Source: JAGXQV01 sp964527565 (lineage in GTDB: Bacteria > Pseudomonadota > Gammaproteobacteria > Burkholderiales > Sulfuricellaceae). Taken from it: DNA of 58,291 nt. The notes below the pieces were generated by a model. It had not been told where the DNA came from. It saw only the letters and a list, made by a program, of their open reading frames with translations, and searched no databases. A program made the position numbers and the translations under genes. This document shows, piece after piece, positions 41,197-47,832 of the stretch. Location of the stretch: the NCBI GenBank assembly GCA_964527565.1, contig CAZGOY010000020.1, forward strand, positions 1 through 58,291, read 5' to 3'. Position 1 is the first letter of the stretch; every line of letters begins with the position of its first letter.

Positions 41197-42393
41197 ATGA
41201 CTACTCTGAAGCAGCAAGCCCTCGATTACCACGAGTTTCCCCGCCCCGGCAAGATTTCCGTAGAGTCGTCGAAACCCTGCGCCACCGCCGACGATCTTTC
41301 GCTGGCCTATACGCCCGGCGTGGCGGAGCCGGTTCGCGCCATCGCCGAGGACCCGGCCAACGCCTACCGCTACACCAACAAGGGCAACCTGGTGGCGGTC
41401 ATCACCGACGGTACGGCGATTCTCGGCCTGGGCAACCTCGGCCCGCTCGCCGCCAAGCCGGTGATGGAAGGCAAGGGCATTCTCTTCAAGCGCTTCGCCG
41501 GCATCGACGTGTTCGACATCGAGGTCAACGCGCCCACCACCGCTGCTTTCATCGAGACCGTGGTGCACATTGCCCCGACCTTCGGCGGCATCAATCTGGA
41601 AGACATCGCCTCACCGGCCTGCTTTGAAATCGAGGAAGCCCTCAAGGCGCGCCTCGACATTCCGGTTTTTCACGACGACCAGCACGGCACCGCCATCGTC
41701 ATGTGCGCGGGCCTGTTGAACGCGCTGGAGGTGCAGGGCAAGAACGTCGGCGACATCAAGCTGACCTGTCTGGGGGCCGGTGCGGCGGGGCTTGCCTGCA
41801 TGCGCCTGTTGATCGCCATGGGCGGCAGGAAGGAAAACATGACGCTGGTCGACAGCAAGGGCGTGATCCACAGCGGGCGCAACGATCTCAATGCCCACAA
41901 GCGGGAATTCGCCAAGGACACGCCGTTGCGCACGTTGGCCGATGCCATGCGTGGGGCGGATGTGTTCATCGGCGTATCCGGCCCCAACCTGGTGAGCGGC
42001 GAGATGATCAAGAGCATGGCGGCCAGGCCCATCGCGTTCGCCATGGCCAATCCCGATCCGGAAATTCACCCCGCCGAGGCCCATGCCGTGCGCGACGATC
42101 TCATCATGGCCACCGGGCGCTCGGATTATCCCAACCAGGTCAACAACGTGCTGGGGTTCCCCTACATATTCAAAGGTACCTTCGATGCGCGCGCCAGGTC
42201 GATCACCCAGCCGATGATGATCGCGGCGGCACGGGCCATTGCCGCGTTGGCCAAGGAAGCGGTGCCGGAAGAAGTGCTGAAGGCCTACAATCTGAAAGCG
42301 CTGGCGTTCGGCAGGGAGTACATCATTCCCAAACCCTTCGATCCGCGCTTGATCGACCGGGTGCCCCCGGCGGTGGCAGCGGCGGCAGGGTAG
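41197..42393 (+). CDS. Malic enzyme, short form
   Basis: Decarboxylates malate to pyruvate with reduction of NAD(P). The product is 398 residues, started at ATG 41197 to match the N terminus (KQQALDYHEFPRPGKISVES); the open frame runs 44 codons upstream without homology. LSLAYTPGVAEP, ITDGTAILGLGNLGPLAAKP, FHDDQHGTAIV and LGAGAAGLACMRLL (nucleotide-binding) are diagnostic. The phosphotransacetylase-like domain that makes MaeB about 760 residues long is missing, and the stop codon TAG is part of a family A palindrome. Short enzymes of this kind occur naturally in other bacteria, so this need not be a truncation. Close to the lyase/regulator pair. Confidence 0.93.
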   Translation: MTTLKQQALDYHEFPRPGKISVESSKPCATADDLSLAYTPGVAEPVRAIAEDPANAYRYTNKGNLVAVITDGTAILGLGNLGPLAAKPVMEGKGILFKRFAGIDVFDIEVNAPTTAAFIETVVHIAPTFGGINLEDIASPACFEIEEALKARLDIPVFHDDQHGTAIVMCAGLLNALEVQGKNVGDIKLTCLGAGAAGLACMRLLIAMGGRKENMTLVDSKGVIHSGRNDLNAHKREFAKDTPLRTLADAMRGADVFIGVSGPNLVSGEMIKSMAARPIAFAMANPDPEIHPAEAHAVRDDLIMATGRSDYPNQVNNVLGFPYIFKGTFDARARSITQPMMIAAARAIAALAKEAVPEEVLKAYNLKALAFGREYIIPKPFDPRLIDRVPPAVAAAAG

Positions 42394-42442
42394 GAGCGAC
42401 CTCCCGGTCGCGATTTCTAATGTTGCGACCGGGAGGTCGCTC
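42390..42442. repeat. Family A palindrome, copy 4, overlapping the malic enzyme stop
   Basis: Arms GAGCGACCTCCCGGTCGC and GCGACCGGGAGGTCGCTC are perfectly complementary around TGATTTCTAATGTT-type loop sequence. The conserved 5' GTAGGAGCG begins at 42390, so the malic enzyme's TAG stop (42391-42393) is the TAG of the repeat. It separates that gene from sdhC. Confidence 0.92.
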
Positions 42443-42477
42443 AGACACAAGATCAACGGATACGCGAAGGGAAGCAC

Positions 42478-42852
42478 ATGATAAAAAAACGCCCCAAACA
42501 TCTCAACCTGCTCCAGATCCAGTTGCCCCTGCCTGGGGTGGTGTCCATCCTGCACCGCGTCAGCGGAGCCGGCCTGTTCCTGTTCATTCCTTTCGTGCTG
42601 TTCCTGTTTGAAACCTCGCTCGCCTCGGAAGAAGGTTTCGAAGCCATCCGGCGGGTCATGAGCGGCGGTTTCGCCAAGTTGATCCTGCTCGGCCTGTTGT
42701 GGGCGCTGCTGCATCACTTTTTTGCCGGCTTGCGTTACCTGGCGATGGATCTCCACCTGTGTCTCGATCTGCGCGAGGCGCGCCGTTCCAGCAAGCTGGT
42801 GCTGGCGGTCAGTTTGTTTCTGACCGTTGGGCTGGGAGCATGGCTATGGTGA
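42478..42852 (+). CDS. sdhC: Succinate dehydrogenase cytochrome b556 subunit
   Basis: Membrane anchor subunit of complex II, contributing to haem b and ubiquinone binding. The product has 124 residues with three membrane helices. KKRPKHLNLLQIQLPLPGVV and SILHRVSGAGLFLFIPFVLF (about 24-43) include the SxxHRxSG motif of the quinone site; the haem-ligand His lies in LHHFFAGLRYLAMD. GAAGGGA precedes the ATG. It overlaps sdhD and heads the sdhCDAB operon. Confidence 0.96.
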   Translation: MIKKRPKHLNLLQIQLPLPGVVSILHRVSGAGLFLFIPFVLFLFETSLASEEGFEAIRRVMSGGFAKLILLGLLWALLHHFFAGLRYLAMDLHLCLDLREARRSSKLVLAVSLFLTVGLGAWLW

Positions 42853-43196
42853 AACGCATCGTCACCGGCGCGCATTACGGCGTGCGCGACTGGCTCATGC
42901 AGCGCGTCACCGCCGTGGTGATGGCGGTTTATCTGTTGCTGCTGGCGGGGTTCCTGCTGACCCACCAGCCGCTGCACTATGCCGACTGGCGCGATTTCTT
43001 CTCCTGCGGCCTGGTGCGGTTGGGAACGGTTCTGTTCCTGCTGTCGCTGTTCCTGCACGCCTGGGTGGGCATGCGCGACATTTTCATGGATTACGTCAAG
43101 CCGGTTGCCATCCGTTTGCCGCTGGAGGTTCTGACCATCCTCGCGCTGATCGCCTACGCGGTGTGGAGCGTTCAAATTCTGTGGGGGGGTCAATAA
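42846..43196 (+). CDS. sdhD: Succinate dehydrogenase membrane anchor subunit
   Basis: Second membrane anchor of complex II. The product is 116 residues with three hydrophobic helices: VTAVVMAVYLLLLAGFLL, LFLLSLFLHAWVGMRDIFMD (haem/quinone-site His) and LEVLTILALIAYAVWSV. I preferred ATG 42846 to the ATG at 42840 because GGGAG is 8 bases before it but only 2 before the other. It overlaps sdhC by 7 bases and sdhA by 1 (TAATG). Confidence 0.95.
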   Translation: MVKRIVTGAHYGVRDWLMQRVTAVVMAVYLLLLAGFLLTHQPLHYADWRDFFSCGLVRLGTVLFLLSLFLHAWVGMRDIFMDYVKPVAIRLPLEVLTILALIAYAVWSVQILWGGQ

Positions 43197-44959
43197 TGGG
43201 CATCGCCAAACGCACTTTTGATGCGGTTATCGTAGGGGGCGGCGGGGCCGGGTTGCGCGCCGCCCTGCAACTGGCCCAGGCCGACCTCAAGGTGGCGGTG
43301 GTCTCCAAGGTTTTTCCCACCCGATCCCATACCGTTTCGGCCCAGGGCGGCATTGCTGCGTCCCTGGGCAACGTTTCCGAGGATAACTGGCACTGGCACA
43401 TGTACGACACGGTGAAAGGTTCGGACTACCTGGGCGACCAGGACGCCATCGAATTCATGTGCCGTTCGGCCAATGAAGCGGTGATCGAGCTGGAACATTA
43501 CGGCATGCCTTTCGACCGCCTGGAGAACGGGCGCATCTACCAGCGTCCTTTCGGCGGCATGACCAAAAACTACGGCGGCGCGCCCGCCATCCGCACCTGT
43601 GCCGCCGCCGACCGCACCGGCCATGCCATGCTGCACACCCTGTACCAGCGCAACATCGCAGCCAGGACGCATTTCTTCGAGGAATATTTCGCCGTCGATC
43701 TGGTGATGGATCAGGCCGGTTACGCGCTGGGCATCGTCGCGCTGGGCATCGAGGACGGCGAGCCGATTTTCATCGAGGCGCGCGCCACGCTGCTCGCCAC
43801 CGGCGGCGCGGGAAGAATTTTCTCCGCCACCACCAATGCGCTCATCAACACCGGCGATGGCCTGGGCATGGCGTTGCGCGCCGGCATTCCGCTGGAAGAC
43901 ATGGAATTCTGGCAATTCCATCCCACCGGCATCTACGGCGCGGGCGTGCTGGTCACCGAGGGCGTGCGCGGCGAAGGCGGCTATCTCGTCAACAAAAACG
44001 GCGAGCGTTTCATGGAGCGCTATGCGCCCAACGCCAGGGACCTCGCCTCGCGCGACGTGGTGTCGCGCGCCATGTCGGTGGAAATCTTCGAGGGGCGCGG
44101 TTGCGGGCCGCAAGGCGACCACATCCTGCTCAAGCTCGACCAGCTCGGCCCGGAGGTCATCAAGCAGCGGCTCCCCGGCATCCGCGAACTGGCGCTGAAA
44201 TTCGCCCACGTCGATCCCATCGAGAGCCCCATTCCAGTGGTGCCCACCGCGCATTACATGATGGGCGGCATCCCCACCAATCTCTCCGGCCAGGTGGTGA
44301 TGCCCACCCACACCGGCCCCGAGGAGGCGGTGCCGGGGCTTTACGCCATCGGCGAATGTGCCTGCGTGTCGGTGCACGGGGCCAACCGCCTGGGCAGCAA
44401 TTCGCTGCTCGACCTGATCGTCTTCGGGCGCGCCGCCGGCAACCACGTCATCAACTATCTCAAGGAAAATCCCTTCCCGCGCCCGCTGCCCGCCGATGCC
44501 CTGGATCAATCGCTGGCGCGCCTGGCGCGCTGGGACAGAAAAGGCGACGGCGATAGCGTGGCCGACATCCGTGCCGCCATGGCGAGAACCATGCAACTGC
44601 ATTGCGGCGTGTTCCGCAAGGAAGAAGTGATGCAGGAGGGACTGGCGAAATTGCGCGACATCGCCGCCCGGCTGCCCGGCGCCGTGCTGCGCGACCACAG
44701 CAAGACCTTCAATACCGCGCGCATCGAGGCGCTGGAACTGGAAAACCTGATGGAAATCGCGCTCGCCACCATCGTCGCCGCGCTGGCGCGCCAGGAAAGC
44801 CGCGGGGCGCACGCGCGCGACGATTACCCGCAGCGCGACGACAAGAACTGGCTCAAGCATTCCCTGTATTACCGCGAGGGGCAGCGTCTCGACACCAAGC
44901 CGGTGCGCCTGAAACCGCTGACGGTGGAAGCATTTCAGCCCAAGGCCAGGACGTATTGA
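43196..44959 (+). CDS. sdhA: Succinate dehydrogenase flavoprotein subunit
   Basis: Oxidises succinate to fumarate with covalently bound FAD, in the TCA cycle and respiratory chain. The product has 587 residues. VIVGGGGAGLRAALQL (about 11-26) is the FAD dinucleotide fold; His45 in TRSHTVSAQGG is the flavin-linked residue; HPTGIYGAGVLVTEGVRGEG and ASRDVVSRAM belong to the active site; GECACVSVHGANRLGSNSLL is characteristic. The real start is ATG 43196, overlapping sdhD by 1 base; a longer open frame upstream is non-homologous. Confidence 0.98.
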   Translation: MGIAKRTFDAVIVGGGGAGLRAALQLAQADLKVAVVSKVFPTRSHTVSAQGGIAASLGNVSEDNWHWHMYDTVKGSDYLGDQDAIEFMCRSANEAVIELEHYGMPFDRLENGRIYQRPFGGMTKNYGGAPAIRTCAAADRTGHAMLHTLYQRNIAARTHFFEEYFAVDLVMDQAGYALGIVALGIEDGEPIFIEARATLLATGGAGRIFSATTNALINTGDGLGMALRAGIPLEDMEFWQFHPTGIYGAGVLVTEGVRGEGGYLVNKNGERFMERYAPNARDLASRDVVSRAMSVEIFEGRGCGPQGDHILLKLDQLGPEVIKQRLPGIRELALKFAHVDPIESPIPVVPTAHYMMGGIPTNLSGQVVMPTHTGPEEAVPGLYAIGECACVSVHGANRLGSNSLLDLIVFGRAAGNHVINYLKENPFPRPLPADALDQSLARLARWDRKGDGDSVADIRAAMARTMQLHCGVFRKEEVMQEGLAKLRDIAARLPGAVLRDHSKTFNTARIEALELENLMEIALATIVAALARQESRGAHARDDYPQRDDKNWLKHSLYYREGQRLDTKPVRLKPLTVEAFQPKARTY

Positions 44960-44977
44960 GGCGCGAGGAGAGATAAA

Positions 44978-45673
44978 GTGCGATTTTCGATTTACCGGTA
45001 TGACCCGGACCAGGGCGGCAAGCCCACCATGCAGGACTACGACCTGGACATCCAGGCCGGCGACATGATGCTGCTCGACGCCCTGCTGCTCATCAAGGCA
45101 CAGGATGAAACCCTGAGTCTGCGCCGTTCCTGCCGCGAAGGGGTGTGCGGCTCGGACGCCATGAACATCAACGGGCGCAACGGCCTGGCCTGCATCACCC
45201 CGCTCTCGGAACTCAAGGCACCCATCATCCTGCGCCCGCTGCCCGGCCTGCCGGTGATCCGCGACCTGGTGGTGGACATGAGCCAGTTTTACAAGCAATA
45301 CCGCTCGATCAAGCCCTACCTCATCAACCACGATCCCGAGCCGGAGATCGAGCGCCTGCAATCGCCGCAAGAGCGCGCCGAACTGGACGGCCTCTACGAA
45401 TGCATCCTGTGCGGCTGCTGCTCGACCGCCTGTCCGTCGTTCTGGTGGAACCCGGACAAGTTCGTCGGCCCATCAGGCTTGCTGCAAGCCTGGCGCTTCA
45501 TCGCCGACACGCGCGACCAGGCCAGCGCCGAGCGTCTCGACGACCTGGAAGACCCTTACCGCCTGTTTCGCTGTCACAGCATCATGAACTGTGTCGATGT
45601 TTGCCCGAAAAGTCTCAACCCGACGCGCGCCATCGGCAAGATCAAGGACCTGCTGGTGAGGCGGACGGTATAG
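44978..45673 (+). CDS. sdhB: Succinate dehydrogenase iron-sulfur subunit
   Basis: Carries electrons from FAD to quinone through three Fe-S clusters. The product has 231 residues. SCREGVCGSDAMNINGRNGL binds the [2Fe-2S] cluster with a downstream Cys; CILCGCCSTACPSFWW and CHSIMNCVDVCPKSLNP hold the [4Fe-4S] and [3Fe-4S] ligands. The start is GTG, with AGGAGAG 8 bases upstream. Its stop abuts the GTG start of sdhE. Confidence 0.98.
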   Translation: MRFSIYRYDPDQGGKPTMQDYDLDIQAGDMMLLDALLLIKAQDETLSLRRSCREGVCGSDAMNINGRNGLACITPLSELKAPIILRPLPGLPVIRDLVVDMSQFYKQYRSIKPYLINHDPEPEIERLQSPQERAELDGLYECILCGCCSTACPSFWWNPDKFVGPSGLLQAWRFIADTRDQASAERLDDLEDPYRLFRCHSIMNCVDVCPKSLNPTRAIGKIKDLLVRRTV

Positions 45674-45922
45674 GTGGGCGGGGTGAGCGGTGAGGCATGG
45701 GGACGCTTGCGCTGGCATTCGCGGCGCGGGATGCTGGAACTGGACCTCTTGCTCGAACGTTTCTGGGAACGGCACGCAGACGGGATTGGCGTGCCGGAGG
45801 TCGCCGCTCTGGAAGGGCTGCTGGATTTTGAAGACAATGACTTGCTGCAACTGATTCTCGGCAACAGCGCCAGCCCTGACACCGCCACGGCGCGGGTGTT
45901 ACGGATGCTGCGGGAATCGTAG
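45674..45922 (+). CDS. sdhE: FAD assembly factor SdhE
   Basis: Small soluble factor that promotes covalent flavinylation of SdhA. The product has 82 residues. GRLRWHSRRGMLELDLLLER contains the RGMLELD form of the essential RGxxE motif; the rest fits the five-helix SdhE/CptB fold (LEGLLDFEDNDLLQLILG). GTG start directly after the sdhB stop. Its place inside the sdh operon before gltA is usual for betaproteobacteria. Confidence 0.95.
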   Translation: MGGVSGEAWGRLRWHSRRGMLELDLLLERFWERHADGIGVPEVAALEGLLDFEDNDLLQLILGNSASPDTATARVLRMLRES

Positions 45923-45968
45923 AATGACCCCGCCGGTGCGCGCATCGGCCAATCAGGAGGACAACAAC

Positions 45969-47252
45969 ATGAGCCATCGTACCGCCACACTCAGGATCGG
46001 CGACGCCGACCCCATCGAACTGCCGATTCTGTCCGGTACCACCGGGCCGGACGTCATCGACATCCGAGCCTTGGGCAAGCATGGGGTCTTCACTTACGAC
46101 CCCGGTTTTCTTTCCACCGCCAGTTGCAGTTCGACGATCACCTACATCGACGGCGACAAGGGCATCCTGCTGTACCGCGGCTATCCCATCGAACAACTGG
46201 CCGAGCACGCCGATTTCATGGAAGTCTGCTACCTGCTGCTGTACGGCGAGCTGCCCACCCTGGAGCAGCGCGCCAAGTTCGACAAGACGGTGCGCTCGCA
46301 CAGCATGGTGCACGACCAGATCAACAATTTTTTCCGCGGCTTCCGCCGCGATGCGCATCCGATGGCGGTGATGGTTGGCGTGGTCGGCGCGCTGTCGGCC
46401 TTCTACCACGATTCGCTGAGCGTGACCGATCCGCGCCACCGCGAGATTTCGGCCTTCCGCCTGCTCGCCAAGCTGCCCACCATCGCGGCGATGAGCTACA
46501 AGTACAACGTCGGCCAGCCCTTCGTCTACCCGAAGAACGCCCTGTCCTACGCCGAAAATTTCCTGCACATGATGTTCACCACGCCGTGCGAGGAGTACAC
46601 CCCCAACCCGGTGCTGGTGCGCGCGCTGGACCGCATTTTCACCCTGCACGCCGACCACGAGCAGAATGCCTCGACCTCGACGGTGCGCCTGGCGGGTTCC
46701 TCCGGCGTCAACCCCTTCGCCTGCATCGCCGCCGGCATCGCCTCGCTGTGGGGCCCGGCACACGGCGGCGCCAACGAGGCGGTGCTCAACATGCTGGAAC
46801 AGATCGCCGACGTGGACCACATTCCCCAGTTCATCGCGCGCGCCAAGGACAAGAGCGACCCCTTCCGCCTGATGGGTTTCGGCCATCGCGTGTACAAGAA
46901 TTTCGACCCGCGCGCGGCCCTGATGCGCAAAACCTGCCACGAGGTCATCAACGAGCTGGGCGCGCACGACGACCACCTGTTCCGCGTCGCGCTGGAACTG
47001 GAGCGCATCGCCCTGGAAGACCCGTATTTCATCGAGAAGAAACTCTATCCCAACGTCGATTTCTACTCCGGCATCGTGTTGCGCGCCATCGGTATCCCGG
47101 TCAACATGTTCACCGCGATCTTCGCCATCTCGCGCACCATCGGCTGGATCACGCAGTGGAACGAGATGATTTCCGATCCCGAGCAGAAAATCGGCCGTCC
47201 GCGCCAGCTCTACCTGGGCGCCACGAAGCGCGATTTCGGAAGCAAGAAATAG
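45969..47252 (+). CDS. gltA: Citrate synthase
   Basis: Condenses oxaloacetate and acetyl-CoA to citrate. The product has 427 residues, type II (hexameric, usually NADH-sensitive) size. TYDPGFLSTASCSSTITYID, LLYRGYPIEQLAEHADFMEV, CIAAGIASLWGPAHGGANEA (catalytic His) and MGFGHRVYKNFDPRA (His and acidic residues) are all present. ATG 45969 follows CAGGAGG. It would normally be followed by sucA in this group of bacteria, but a toxin-antitoxin pair intervenes. Confidence 0.98.
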   Translation: MSHRTATLRIGDADPIELPILSGTTGPDVIDIRALGKHGVFTYDPGFLSTASCSSTITYIDGDKGILLYRGYPIEQLAEHADFMEVCYLLLYGELPTLEQRAKFDKTVRSHSMVHDQINNFFRGFRRDAHPMAVMVGVVGALSAFYHDSLSVTDPRHREISAFRLLAKLPTIAAMSYKYNVGQPFVYPKNALSYAENFLHMMFTTPCEEYTPNPVLVRALDRIFTLHADHEQNASTSTVRLAGSSGVNPFACIAAGIASLWGPAHGGANEAVLNMLEQIADVDHIPQFIARAKDKSDPFRLMGFGHRVYKNFDPRAALMRKTCHEVINELGAHDDHLFRVALELERIALEDPYFIEKKLYPNVDFYSGIVLRAIGIPVNMFTAIFAISRTIGWITQWNEMISDPEQKIGRPRQLYLGATKRDFGSKK

Positions 47253-47354
47253 CGGAAATTCTTGCGCCAGGCGGGTAACATCAACTTCATGATGCGGGAT
47301 GCTCTGTTGCCCCCCGTTTTCCCCATTAACTCCATGACCGTTTTGAACAAAGCC

Positions 47355-47555
47355 ATGACAACCATCCAATTGATTGAAGACCAGATTCAGCGCCTCGACA
47401 GCCAATCGTTTGCCGCGTTTCGAAACTGGTTTATCGAGTATGAACACACACGCTGGGAGCGCCAGATTGCAAGCGACTCCGAGGCTGGCAAGCTCGATTT
47501 CCTGATCGACGAAGCACTTGCTGAACATAGAGCCGGAAAAACGAAACCGCTGTGA
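47355..47555 (+). CDS. Antitoxin of RelE-type pair (gltA/sucA module)
   Basis: Likely antitoxin, 66 residues from ATG 47355; ATG 47334 in the same frame is an alternative and neither has a clear ribosome site. TTIQLIEDQIQRLDSQSFAA, then FRNWFIEYEHTRWERQIASD, then GKLDFLIDEALAEHRAGKTK is the pattern of a common small family (FxxWFxExxxxxWxxQIxxD...GKLDxLxxEALxxHxxG) always found before RelE/ParE-like toxins. The stop overlaps the toxin GTG start by 4 bases. Lower GC content than gltA and sucA suggests insertion into the TCA operon. Confidence 0.85.
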   Translation: MTTIQLIEDQIQRLDSQSFAAFRNWFIEYEHTRWERQIASDSEAGKLDFLIDEALAEHRAGKTKPL

Positions 47556-47806
47556 AGCATTCAACTACCCGCAGATTCTGGACGTGCTATGACGCGCTTC
47601 CTGAAGAGATTCGCATGCTTGCGGACAAAAATCACGAATTGCTCAAGAAGAATCCGCGACATCCCTCCTTGCATTTCAAAAAAACGGGCAAGGTCTGGTC
47701 TGTGCGTGTCGGCATCCATCACCGCGCCATCGCCGTTGAAATCGAGGATGGTTTTCTGTGGATATGGATCGGATTGCATGCGGAATATGACAAGCTCGTA
47801 ACCTGA
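47552..47806 (+). CDS. RelE/ParE-like toxin (gltA/sucA module)
   Basis: Probable toxin, 84 residues. RFWTCYDALPEEIRMLADKN, NPRHPSLHFKKTGKVWSVRV and HRAIAVEIEDGFLWIWIGLH, with a C-terminal AEYDKL, follow the RelE/ParE-like 'cytotoxic translational repressor' pattern. The conserved aromatic and basic residues (Arg in SVRVG, His-Arg in HHRAI, Tyr in AEYDKL) suggest ribosome-dependent mRNA cleavage, which is inference. GTG start overlaps the antitoxin stop. sucA begins 26 bases downstream with its own GGAG site. Confidence 0.85.
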   Translation: MKHSTTRRFWTCYDALPEEIRMLADKNHELLKKNPRHPSLHFKKTGKVWSVRVGIHHRAIAVEIEDGFLWIWIGLHAEYDKLVT

Positions 47807-47832
47807 GCGCTGCATTCAAGAAGGAGAAAAAA

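Noticed and set aside
43190..45370. Long minus-strand open frame (726 codons) opposite sdhA/sdhB
   Set aside because: Spans two unmistakable sdh genes on the other strand and shows no domain or ribosome site.
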